Source of the DNA: Sphingomonas kyeonggiensis
GTDB taxonomy: Bacteria; Pseudomonadota; Alphaproteobacteria; Sphingomonadales; Sphingomonadaceae
Length of the DNA stretch: 64,000 nt
Direction of reading: 5' to 3'
Assembly (NCBI RefSeq): GCF_014204495.1
Contig: NZ_JACHLN010000001.1
Location: forward strand, 1,548,605-1,612,604
How positions within the stretch are numbered: the first letter of the stretch is position 1; each line of letters begins with the position of its first letter. This document shows positions 38,258-45,148 of this stretch, piece after piece. The notes under the pieces were generated by a model. It made no database searches and was not told the DNA's origin. It was given only the letters and a program-made list of their open reading frames with translations. Made by a program: the position numbers and the translations under genes.

Positions 38258-38604
38258 ATATGGCGAGGCAGGGTGCGCGGAGCAATGAGGATTACGTCGA
38301 CCCGGATATCGTCGGTCGGGCCGGCATAGCGGGGCATCAGATACTCGGCCGCGGCCGCGACCCTGGCCAGCCGGCGCTCGTCGATCGCGAAATCCAGGTC
38401 GGTGGCAGTCGCGCGGGTCTTGACCTCGACAAAGGCGACAAGGTTGCCGCGCCGCACAATCAGATCGACTTCGCCGGCCGGGGTGCGGACCCGCGAATCG
38501 AGGATTTTCCAGCCCTTGAGCCATAGCCACCAGGCCGCCCGGCGCTCGCCTTCGCGGCCACGCGTTTCCGCAGCGCGGCGATCCGTTGTCCTGCGGCCCC
38601 TCAC
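38236..38604 (-). CDS. yraN: YraN family (UPF0102) nuclease-like protein
   Basis: A 122-residue protein with the UPF0102 core: GREGERRAAWWLWLKGW, then GEVDLIVRRGNLVAFVEVKTR (the E-V-D..E-V-K nuclease-like site) and the C-terminal helix with RLARVAAAAEYLM. Start is GTG. Usually neighbours rsmI; here a small gene on the other strand (38694-38873) separates them. Function: predicted Holliday-junction-resolvase-fold endonuclease, role uncertain. Confidence 0.85.
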   Translation of the reverse strand: MRGRRTTDRRAAETRGREGERRAAWWLWLKGWKILDSRVRTPAGEVDLIVRRGNLVAFVEVKTRATATDLDFAIDERRLARVAAAAEYLMPRYAGPTDDIRVDVILIAPRTLPRHIENAWMG

Positions 38605-38693
38605 GACTCGCAGCTGTGGATAACTTTGGTTACCATGGCCAGACCGAGTCGCACCGAACCGGGTTTATCGGTGCTTCCGGGGGGTCGCATCTG

Positions 38694-38873
38694 ATGGAAT
38701 CGAACGAACGCTATTATCGGCGTCGCGCCGCTCAGGAACTCGCAGCCGCCAAGCGGGCGATGACCGAGGCCGCGGCCCTTCGCCGTCGCCAGCTTGCCGA
38801 GACCTATCTCAGGCGCCTTGCCGAGCTTACCGGCGCGGACGAGCTGCGCATGCTCGAGCAGGAATTCGCCTGA
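38694..38873 (+). CDS. small helical protein of unknown function
   Basis: A 59-residue protein, strongly alpha-helical and charged (MESNERYYRRRAAQELAAAK, then AALRRRQLAETYLRRLAEL). A GGGGG run lies about 10 bases before the start. Similar short proteins are common in sphingomonads but uncharacterised. It lies alone between yraN and rsmI on the opposite strand. Confidence 0.6.
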   Translation: MESNERYYRRRAAQELAAAKRAMTEAAALRRRQLAETYLRRLAELTGADELRMLEQEFA

Positions 38874-38927
38874 AGGCTTCGGCTCCGCTCCTGTTTGACG
38901 GGGTGAAGCATCGGGGTGCCTCCGCGC

Positions 38928-39767
38928 CTAGTCGCTCCCCTTCATCTCCATCGCTCGCGCGTAAAGCGCCTTGCGATCGAGCCCCAGCTTCTTCGCGACT
39001 TCGCCCGCCGCTTTGCTTGTCGGCAGCCGGGTCAGTGCCTCGGCCAGCGCGGCGTCGGCGTCATCGGCCGTAGCCGGGGCAGGGGCGCCCGGCGGGGCGA
39101 CCACCACCACGATCTCGCCCTTGGGCGGCGCCTCGGCATAGCGTTCGGCCAGCTGGGTGAGCGAGCCGGTCACGCATTCCTCGAACTTCTTGGTGATCTC
39201 GCGCGCCACCGCCGCCTCGCGGTCGCCCAGCCCCTCGGCCAGCGCGGCCAGGCAGGCGGAGAGTCGCGGCCCCGATTCGTAGAGCACCAGGGTCGCGCGC
39301 ACGGCGGCGATCTCGGCGATCGATTCGGCGCGCGCCTGTTGCTTCGAGGGCAGGAACCCCAGGAACAGGAAGCGATCGGTCGGCAGCCCCGCCAGGGTCA
39401 GCGCCGCGATCGCCGCGCAGGGCCCGGGAATCGTGGTCACCGTGTGGCCCGCCTCGCGCGCGTCGCGCACCAGCTTGAAGCCGGGATCGGAGATCAGCGG
39501 CGTCCCCGCATCGGAGACCAGGGCGATCGCCTCGGTCGCCATCCGCGCCACCAGGCCGGGGCGCACCGCATCGGCATTATGGTCGTGATAGGGGAGCATT
39601 TTCCCCTTCTGGCCGAGGTGCCGAAACAGTCCCGCTGTCACACGGCTGTCCTCAACGGCAACCAGATCGGCGTTCAGGAGTATTTCCGAAGCGCGCGGGG
39701 AGAGGTCGCCGAGATTGCCGATCGGCGTGGCGACGATATAGAGGCCGGGCGTAAGAAGAGCGTTCAT
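38928..39767 (-). CDS. rsmI: 16S rRNA (cytidine-1402-2'-O) methyltransferase
   Basis: A 279-residue enzyme with the SAM-binding signature of the tetrapyrrole methylase fold: GLYIVATPIGNLGDLSPRASEIL at the N-terminus, the EDSRVTAGLF and LVSDAGTPLISDPGF motifs, and GLPTDRFLFLGFLP. It modifies the ribosomal decoding centre. Its start is head-to-head with the lpoA-like gene, 12 bases apart. Confidence 0.95.
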   Translation of the reverse strand: MNALLTPGLYIVATPIGNLGDLSPRASEILLNADLVAVEDSRVTAGLFRHLGQKGKMLPYHDHNADAVRPGLVARMATEAIALVSDAGTPLISDPGFKLVRDAREAGHTVTTIPGPCAAIAALTLAGLPTDRFLFLGFLPSKQQARAESIAEIAAVRATLVLYESGPRLSACLAALAEGLGDREAAVAREITKKFEECVTGSLTQLAERYAEAPPKGEIVVVVAPPGAPAPATADDADAALAEALTRLPTSKAAGEVAKKLGLDRKALYARAMEMKGSD

Positions 39768-39779
39768 CGGGGAGAGTAA

Positions 39780-40976
39780 ATGGCAGACGCGACCCTAACA
39801 CCGCAACGGGGCATCCTCCGCTGGGCCGCTTTGGGGCTCGCTGCGCTCCTCGCGGCCTGCGCCAGCGGACCTCGTGTAATCCCCGAAACCCGCCCCGCGC
39901 CGACGACCGAGGCGCCGCGCGAGCGGCCCTCGACTCGGCCGATCTCGCCGGGCCTGCCCCAGGACGTCGAGCGCCACCGCGTCGCGTTGCTGGTGCCGAT
40001 GACCGGCCCGAACGCCGGCGTCGGCAAGTCGCTGGCCAATGCGACGCAGCTCGCCATCCTCGACACCAGGTCGGATGTGCTGCGCATCACCACCTACGAC
40101 ACCGCCGGTGGCGCCGCCAATGCCGCGCGCCAGGCGATCGCTGACGGCAACAAGCTGATCCTCGGTCCGCTGCTCGCCGAGGAAGCGCGTGAAGTCGCCC
40201 CGATCGCCCGCGCCGCGCGCGTGCCGGTGCTCAGCTTCTCGAACGACACCTCGGTCGCCGGCGGCGGCACCTATCTGCTCGGCTATTCGCCGGCGCAGTC
40301 GATCGAGCGCGTGGTCGATTATGCCAAGGGGCAGGGGATCACCAATTTCGTCGGCCTGATGACCTCGGGCGTCTATGGCGAGCGCGCCGCGACCAATTTT
40401 CTGCGCGCCGTCGAGGATCAGGGCGGCAAGGTGCTGGCGATGGAGACCTATGACGGTCGTCCCGGCTCGATGACGACCGCGATCACCAAGCTGTCGCGCT
40501 CGCCCTATCAGGCGATCCTGATCGCCGGCTCGGGCGCGAGCGGGGTGACGGCGGCGCCGCTGATCCGCAAGTCGGCGGGCGGCAAGACCGCCCGCATCCT
40601 CGGCACCGAGCTGTGGAATACCGATTCGGCGATCGGCGCGAATGCGGTGCTCAACGGCGCCTGGTTCGCCAGCGTGCCCGACAATTACTATCGCACCTAT
40701 GCCACCAAATACCGTACCCGCTTCGGCGCGGCGCCCTATCGCCTCTCGACGCTCGGCTATGACGCGGTGCTGCTCACCGTGCGCATCGCCCGCGAATGGC
40801 GCCCGGGCGACATCTTCCCCGAACGCCGCCTGACGGCTCCGGATGGATTCGGCGGCCTTGACGGTGCCTTCCGCTTCGGCCGCGACGGCATCGCCGAGCG
40901 CGCGCTCGAGGTCCAGGAAGTGAAGGCGGGGACGACGGTGACGATCTCGCCGGCACCGACTGGGTTCGGGAACTAG
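39780..40976 (+). CDS. LpoA-like penicillin-binding protein activator lipoprotein
   Basis: A 398-residue lipoprotein (lipobox LLAAC, Cys about 27) with a disordered Pro/Thr-rich linker and a periplasmic-binding-protein-like domain (VALLVPMTGPNAGVGKSLANATQLAI, ILGPLLAEEAREVAPIAR, VPVLSFSNDTSVAGGGTYLLG). This pattern and the place beside rsmI and yraN match the LpoA family, which in gammaproteobacteria activates PBP1A. The alphaproteobacterial members lack the N-terminal TPR domain, as here, so the role is less certain. Confidence 0.75.
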   Translation: MADATLTPQRGILRWAALGLAALLAACASGPRVIPETRPAPTTEAPRERPSTRPISPGLPQDVERHRVALLVPMTGPNAGVGKSLANATQLAILDTRSDVLRITTYDTAGGAANAARQAIADGNKLILGPLLAEEAREVAPIARAARVPVLSFSNDTSVAGGGTYLLGYSPAQSIERVVDYAKGQGITNFVGLMTSGVYGERAATNFLRAVEDQGGKVLAMETYDGRPGSMTTAITKLSRSPYQAILIAGSGASGVTAAPLIRKSAGGKTARILGTELWNTDSAIGANAVLNGAWFASVPDNYYRTYATKYRTRFGAAPYRLSTLGYDAVLLTVRIAREWRPGDIFPERRLTAPDGFGGLDGAFRFGRDGIAERALEVQEVKAGTTVTISPAPTGFGN

Positions 40977-41016
40977 ACCTCTACTCCCCTCCCGTGCGGG
41001 ATAGGCATATCCTTGG

Positions 41017-41116
41017 GTTCCCCGGCGAAGGCCGGGGCCCAGTTGCAATGTCGTTCGAGAGGTTCGACCGCCTGACCAACTGCGCCGATGCTGGACCCCG
41101 GCCTTTGCCGGGGAAC
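41017..41116. repeat. REPIN-like inverted repeat, family B
   Basis: Starts GTTCCCCGGCGAAGGCCGGGG and ends CCCCGGCCTTTGCCGGGGAAC, with the first half continuing CCCAGTTGCAATGTCGTTCG. Almost the same layout as the element at 49479-49579, whose order is reversed. It lies between converging lpoA-like and hemW genes. A decayed CCCCTCCC hairpin sits just before it near 40985. Confidence 0.8.
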
Positions 41117-41141
41117 AGCTTGGGTGCAGGGTCAGGCGTTC

Positions 41142-42272
41142 CTAGGTAACCACCAACTCGCGCAGGATCGCCTCGAGCACCGGCATCCCGGCATCGGTCA
41201 CGATCAGCAGCGTGCCTTCCCGCCGAATCAGCCCCTGCGCTTCCATCCCCGCCAGCGCCTTCGCATCCAGCGGTGCGTCCGGGATGCGTGACAGGTCCAC
41301 GCCTTCGGCCAGCCGCAGCCCCATCAGCAGGGCCTCCACGCCGCGATCCTGCGGATCAAGCGGGTCCTCGCGTTCGATGCCATGCCCGTTGCGCTCGATC
41401 GCGCTCAGCCAGTTCTCGGGCTTCTTGCGCCGCAGCGTCGCGACGCCGCCGCGCCGGCCATGCGCGCCGGGGCCGACCCCGGCATAGTCGCCATAGCGCC
41501 AATAGGTCAGGTTGTGCCGGCTCTCCGCGCCCGGCCGGGCATGGTTGGATATCTCATAGGCCGGCAGCCCGGCGGCGGCGGTGATCGCACGCGTCGCGTC
41601 GAACAGGTCGGCGGCCTCGTCCGGATCATAGGCGGCAAGCTCGCCTTTCTCGAACAGCGTGGCGAAGCGCGTGCCGGGCTCGATGGTCAGCTGGTAGAGC
41701 GATAGATGCTCGGTGCCATAGGCCAGCGCCCGGCTCAGCTCGGCTTCCCAGCCGGCGAGCGTCTGGCCGGGCCGGGCATAGATCAGGTCGAAGCTCACCC
41801 GGGCGAAGGCGCGCTGCGCGGTCTCCAGCGCGGCGAGTCCCTCGTCCACGCCATGCGCGCGGCCAAGGAACCGGAGATCCTTGTCGTCGAGCGCCTGCAG
41901 CCCCAGCGACACCCGGTTCACGCCTGCCGAGGCGATATCGGCGAAGCGCGCGGCTTCCACCGAAGAGGGGTTGGCTTCCAGCGTGATCTCGATGCCGGGC
42001 TCGAAGCCCCAATGCCGCTCCGCCGCCTCGATCACCGCGGCGACTGTCTCGGGCGGCATCAGCGACGGGGTGCCGCCGCCGAAGAAGATCGAACCCAGCC
42101 GCCGCCCGGGCAGCACCGCGGCCTCATGCTGCAGATCGACGAGCATCGCCGAGCGCCACAGCGCCTGGTCGACGCTCTCGCGGACATGGCTGTTGAAGTC
42201 GCAATAGGGGCATTTCGACACGCAGAACGGCCAGTGCACATACAGTGCTAGAGGGGCGGAGGTGTCGGTCAT
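41142..42272 (-). CDS. hemW: HemW-type radical SAM protein
   Basis: A 376-residue radical SAM protein of the HemN-like family, now generally taken as the heme chaperone HemW. The iron-sulfur motif CVSKCPYC is Cys17, Cys21, Cys24, followed by DFNSH. Further motifs: FFGGGTPSL, EANPSSVEAARF, LGLQALDDKDLRFLGR. The start is the ATG at 42272, because the open frame further up is translated tRNA-gene sequence. It is only 15 bases from the tRNA-Gly gene on the same strand. Confidence 0.88.
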   Translation of the reverse strand: MTDTSAPLALYVHWPFCVSKCPYCDFNSHVRESVDQALWRSAMLVDLQHEAAVLPGRRLGSIFFGGGTPSLMPPETVAAVIEAAERHWGFEPGIEITLEANPSSVEAARFADIASAGVNRVSLGLQALDDKDLRFLGRAHGVDEGLAALETAQRAFARVSFDLIYARPGQTLAGWEAELSRALAYGTEHLSLYQLTIEPGTRFATLFEKGELAAYDPDEAADLFDATRAITAAAGLPAYEISNHARPGAESRHNLTYWRYGDYAGVGPGAHGRRGGVATLRRKKPENWLSAIERNGHGIEREDPLDPQDRGVEALLMGLRLAEGVDLSRIPDAPLDAKALAGMEAQGLIRREGTLLIVTDAGMPVLEAILRELVVT

Positions 42273-42287
42273 CGAAAATGTGGGGCT

Positions 42288-42361
42288 TGGAGCGGGTAAC
42301 GGGAATCGAACCCGTGTATTCAGCTTGGAAGGCTGCTGCACTACCATTGTGCTATACCCGC
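42288..42361 (-). tRNA. tRNA-Gly (anticodon UCC)
   Basis: Read on the minus strand, the 74-base gene starts GCGGGTATAGCACAATGG and ends in an encoded CCA. The acceptor stem (GCGGGTA with TACCCGC), the D arm, the anticodon arm (CAGCC-TTCCAAG-CTG style, anticodon TCC) and the T arm (GGGTTCGATTCCC) all pair. Discriminator base is T. It lies 15 bases upstream of hemW, same strand. Confidence 0.95.
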
Positions 42362-42432
42362 GAGCCAAGCGCCGCCTGCCACAAGCATGGGCGTGCGGTC
42401 AACAGCGCTGGGTCGGATCGAAACCTTCTTTG

Positions 42433-42511
42433 TTTCCCCGGCGAAAGCCGGGGCCCAGGGTTTCTCTGCCGAATCGCCCGTGACCCTGGGGCCCGGTTTT
42501 CGCCGGGGAGC
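42433..42511. repeat. REPIN-like inverted repeat, family B
   Basis: TTTCCCCGGCGAAAGCCGGGG on the left and CCCGGTTTTCGCCGGGGAGC on the right, with the same middle AGGGTTTCTCTGCCGAATCG as the copy at 33707-33785. It lies between the tRNA-Gly gene and the Lrp gene. Confidence 0.8.
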
Positions 42512-42536
42512 AGATAAGCGGGGAGGGCATCTCGAA

Positions 42537-43004
42537 TCACGGAATCGGCAGCGCCGTCGTCGCCTTCACCTGCGACAGCGCCACCGTGGAATTGATTTCC
42601 TGCACCCCCGGCAGCTTGGAAAGCTTGGTGAAGAAGAAGCGCTCATAGGCATCGATATCGGCGGCGACGATGCGCAGCATGAAGTCGAACACGCCCATCA
42701 GCACATAGGCTTCGAGCACCTCGGGGAAGGAGCGGATCGCCGCCGCGAACTCGTCGAGATTGGCGCGGCCATGCGCGTTGAGCTTGATCTGGGCGAAGAT
42801 GTGCGCGTTGAGCCCCACCTTCTGCCGATCGACCAGCGCCACGCGCTTCGTGATGATCCCTTCCTTCTCCATCCGGTCCACCCGGCGCCAGCAGGGCGAG
42901 CTCGACAGGCCGACCATCTCGCCCAGCTTGGCGGTGGGCATCGACGCGTCCTCCTGGAGCACCTGGAGGATCCTGCGTTCGAACGGATCGAGTTCGGCGG
43001 GCAA
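42537..43004 (-). CDS. Lrp/AsnC family transcriptional regulator
   Basis: A 155-residue regulator with the N-terminal HTH (ERRILQVLQEDASMPTAKLGEMVGLSSSPCWRRVDRMEKEGII) and the C-terminal ligand-binding RAM domain (YVLMGVFDFMLRIVAADIDAYERF). The start was set at a TTG with GGAGAA about 6 bases upstream, directly before the typical ELDPFERRIL; an ATG at 43058 adds 18 residues unlike the family. It is divergent from leucine dehydrogenase, a likely target, with an inverted repeat between. Confidence 0.88.
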   Translation of the reverse strand: MPAELDPFERRILQVLQEDASMPTAKLGEMVGLSSSPCWRRVDRMEKEGIITKRVALVDRQKVGLNAHIFAQIKLNAHGRANLDEFAAAIRSFPEVLEAYVLMGVFDFMLRIVAADIDAYERFFFTKLSKLPGVQEINSTVALSQVKATTALPIP

Positions 43005-43019
43005 ATCTGTTCTCCAAAA

Positions 43020-43053
43020 TGCCGATATGGGGTGAGATATTGCCCATATGGCA
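43020..43053. promoter_or_regulatory. inverted repeat, candidate Lrp-family operator
   Basis: TGCCGATATGGG (43020-43031) and CCCATATGGCA (43043-43053) are inverted copies except for one extra base in the left arm. They lie in the intergenic region between the regulator (start 43004) and leucine dehydrogenase (start 43129), where autorepression and control of the enzyme gene would act. Confidence 0.6.
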
Positions 43054-43128
43054 TTCAACTATGCAAAGAAGGCCACATTCTCCCGCAAATCCATGGAAGA
43101 GTCATCTCAGGATTTCAGGAGCCCTTTC

Positions 43129-44196
43129 ATGGTCGATGCCCCGCAAGTAACCGCCACCCCGCCCGAGAGCGTGCATGTGCTGCGCGACGAGGAGAGCGGG
43201 CTGGACGGGGTCATCGTCCTCCATTCGAGCCGGCGCGGGCTGGCGGCTGGCGGGTGCCGGCTGTGGCGCTATGGCGATCATGCCGCCTTGGTCGGCGATG
43301 CGATGCGGCTGGCCGAGGGCATGACCTACAAGAATGCGATGGCCGATCTGCCGCTCGGCGGCGGCAAGGCGGTGCTCAACCTGCCCCAGGGCGATTTCGA
43401 CCGGCGCAAATTGTTCGCGGCGTTCGGCCGGGCAGTCGCGCGGCTCGACGGCAATTACGTCACGGCCGAGGATGTCGGCACCAGCGTCGCGGACATGGAA
43501 GCGGTGCGCGGCGAGACCCGCCATGTCGCCGGCCTGCCGCCGCGCGACGGGCGGCCCGGTGGCGATCCCTCGCCTTGGACCGCACGCGGCGTGTTCCTGG
43601 CGATGGAGGAAGCTGCCCGGCGCCAGCTCGGCAGCGAGCTCAAGGGGCTGCGCGTCGCGGTGCAGGGGCTGGGCCATGTCGGCTCGGCGCTGTGCGGGAT
43701 GTTGCACGAAGCGGGCGCGCGGCTGATCGTCGCCGAGCCGCGTCCCGGCGTCGCGGCCGAGGTCGCCTGTCGTTGCGACGCGGAGATCATGGGCCGCGAC
43801 AGCATCCTCGATGCCCGCTGCCAGATCTTCGCCCCCTGTGCGCTGGGCGGAGTGATCGACGGAGACGCCGTCGCCCGGTTGCGCGCCCGGATCGTCTGCG
43901 GTGCCGCCAACAATGTGCTGGCCACGCCCGAAGATGGCGACCGGCTGGCCGATCGCGGCATCCTCTATGCGCCCGATTATGTCGTGAATGCCGGCGGGAT
44001 CATCAGCGTCGCCGGCGAATATCTCGGCTGGAGTGTCGATGAAGTCGCGGCGCGCGTCCATGCCACCGGGCTCCGGCTCGGTGCCGTGCTCGCTTATGCC
44101 GGGCGCGAGGGGCTGGCGCCGCACCGCGCCGCCGATGCGCTGGCTCGTGCCCGGATCACCGCCGCTCCGCTCGCGCCGGTACGCGAAGCCGCCTGA
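43129..44196 (+). CDS. leucine/amino-acid dehydrogenase (Glu/Leu/Phe/Val family)
   Basis: A 355-residue NAD-dependent enzyme for oxidative deamination of branched-chain amino acids. Catalytic lysine in MADLPLGGGKAVLN, the substrate-binding GMTYKNA, the dinucleotide motif GLGHVGSAL and NAGGIISVAGEYLGW are visible. The start ATG at 43129 has AGGAG 7 bases upstream; the longer open frame from 43048 overlaps the operator. A small ACT-like gene follows 3 bases later. Confidence 0.85.
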   Translation: MVDAPQVTATPPESVHVLRDEESGLDGVIVLHSSRRGLAAGGCRLWRYGDHAALVGDAMRLAEGMTYKNAMADLPLGGGKAVLNLPQGDFDRRKLFAAFGRAVARLDGNYVTAEDVGTSVADMEAVRGETRHVAGLPPRDGRPGGDPSPWTARGVFLAMEEAARRQLGSELKGLRVAVQGLGHVGSALCGMLHEAGARLIVAEPRPGVAAEVACRCDAEIMGRDSILDARCQIFAPCALGGVIDGDAVARLRARIVCGAANNVLATPEDGDRLADRGILYAPDYVVNAGGIISVAGEYLGWSVDEVAARVHATGLRLGAVLAYAGREGLAPHRAADALARARITAAPLAPVREAA

Positions 44197-44199
44197 GTC

Positions 44200-44430
44200 A
44201 TGCGCCTCGATATTGTCGGCGAATCGAGCGCCGCCCTGCTGTGCCGGCTGGTCGGCCTGGCCGCGCAGCACGACCTGGTCGCGCCCGAGATGGAGGTGCG
44301 GGTGACCGAAGACGGCATGGCCGTGCGGCTCGATCTCGAGCTGGACGGTCCGCCCGGCGTGATCGTCGCGGAGAAGATGCTCCGCTGCATCGGGGTCGAG
44401 GCGGTCGCGCTCGACGGGGTGCCGCTCTAG
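44200..44430 (+). CDS. small ACT-like domain protein
   Basis: A 76-residue protein with the beta-alpha-beta pattern of an ACT domain (RLDIVGESSAALLCRLVGLAA, then MEVRVTEDGMAVRLDLELDG and VIVAEKMLRCIGVEAVAL). It follows leucine dehydrogenase by 3 bases, so it is probably co-translated. It may sense an amino acid for that enzyme or the Lrp regulator (inference). It ends one base from the TetR gene end. Confidence 0.6.
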   Translation: MRLDIVGESSAALLCRLVGLAAQHDLVAPEMEVRVTEDGMAVRLDLELDGPPGVIVAEKMLRCIGVEAVALDGVPL

Positions 44431-44431
44431 T

Positions 44432-45058
44432 CTAAGGCGCGAACGCCCGCAGGAAGATATCGGCCATCTGCGCGGCCTCGTGGTCGCGCTCGGCAACCGA
44501 CAGCTCAAATCCCCAGATCATCCGCTGCTGCACGCCCAGGCACAGCGAGGCGAGCACCCGCGCCGCGAACAGCGGATCCTCGCGGCGCAGCTGCCCCGCA
44601 TCCATCGCCCGCTCGAAGAACGCCGCGAGCATCTGCTGGGTCGGCAGCGGTGCGCGGCGATAGAAGATCTCGCCGATCTCGGGGAAGCGCGCGACTTCGG
44701 AGGCGATCAGCCGGTGCAGCCGCAGTCCGTCGGGCGAGGAGACCTTGGCGATGAAGCCCTTGCAGAACTGGCGCACCGCCGCGCTCACGTCCTCGCCCGG
44801 CTTGAGCACATCGGCGAGCTGCGCGCGATAATCCTTGGTCGCATCGTCGAGCACCGCGGCGAACAGCTCTTCCTTGGACGGGAAATAGCTCCACAGCGTG
44901 CCCTTGGACCCGCCCAGCTCGGCCGAGATCGCCGACATCGACGCGCCCGAATAGCCCTGGTCGAGGAATACGCGCTTGGCGATCGCCAGGATCGCCTCGC
45001 GGCGTTCCTCCTTGCGTGCCTCACGCTTGCCGGGCGCCTTCTCCACTATTTTTGTCAT
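44432..45058 (-). CDS. TetR/AcrR family regulator of the adjacent efflux operon
   Basis: A 208-residue regulator with the TetR HTH (RREAILAIAKRVFLDQGYSG, then MSAISAELGGSKGTLWSYFPSKEELFAAVL) and a C-terminal ligand-binding domain. Start is the ATG at 45058; there is no ribosome-binding site and the predicted transcription start falls on the A of the ATG, so the message is likely leaderless. Two matching operators lie in the divergent region before the efflux operon. Confidence 0.9.
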   Translation of the reverse strand: MTKIVEKAPGKREARKEERREAILAIAKRVFLDQGYSGASMSAISAELGGSKGTLWSYFPSKEELFAAVLDDATKDYRAQLADVLKPGEDVSAAVRQFCKGFIAKVSSPDGLRLHRLIASEVARFPEIGEIFYRRAPLPTQQMLAAFFERAMDAGQLRREDPLFAARVLASLCLGVQQRMIWGFELSVAERDHEAAQMADIFLRAFAP

Positions 45059-45061
45059 TAC

Positions 45062-45077
45062 CGTACTATGGGGTACG
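45062..45077. promoter_or_regulatory. TetR-type operator 1 (CGTAC-N6-GTACG)
   Basis: CGTAC, six bases (TATGGG), then GTACG: a 16-bp palindrome overlapping the -10 of the tetR promoter and 4 bases before its start codon. The same pattern recurs at 45122-45137, and the flanking TACCGTACT also matches, in inverted orientation. Confidence 0.8.
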
Positions 45078-45093
45078 ATTTTTCGGTTGACAA
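45065..45093 (-). promoter_or_regulatory. sigma70-type promoter of the tetR gene
   Basis: On the minus strand TTGTCA is followed after exactly 17 bases by CATAGT. The expected transcription start, 7 bases after the -10, is the A of the tetR ATG at 45058, so the message should be leaderless. Operator 1 covers the -10. Confidence 0.6.
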
Positions 45094-45121
45094 GATGCTG
45101 CACTGCACCCATTTGCATCGT

Positions 45122-45137
45122 CGTACCAGACAGTACG
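45122..45137. promoter_or_regulatory. TetR-type operator 2 (CGTAC-N6-GTACG)
   Basis: CGTAC, six bases (CAGACA), then GTACG; a second copy of operator 1 whose centre is 60 bases away. It ends 11 bases before the start of the efflux operon at 45149, so a bound repressor would block that promoter too. Confidence 0.8.
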
Positions 45138-45148
45138 GTATTTAAATC

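Noticed and set aside
42273..42368. N-terminal extension of hemW
   Set aside because: The extra 32 residues are the tRNA-Gly gene read through in frame; the first family-like residue follows the ATG at 42272.
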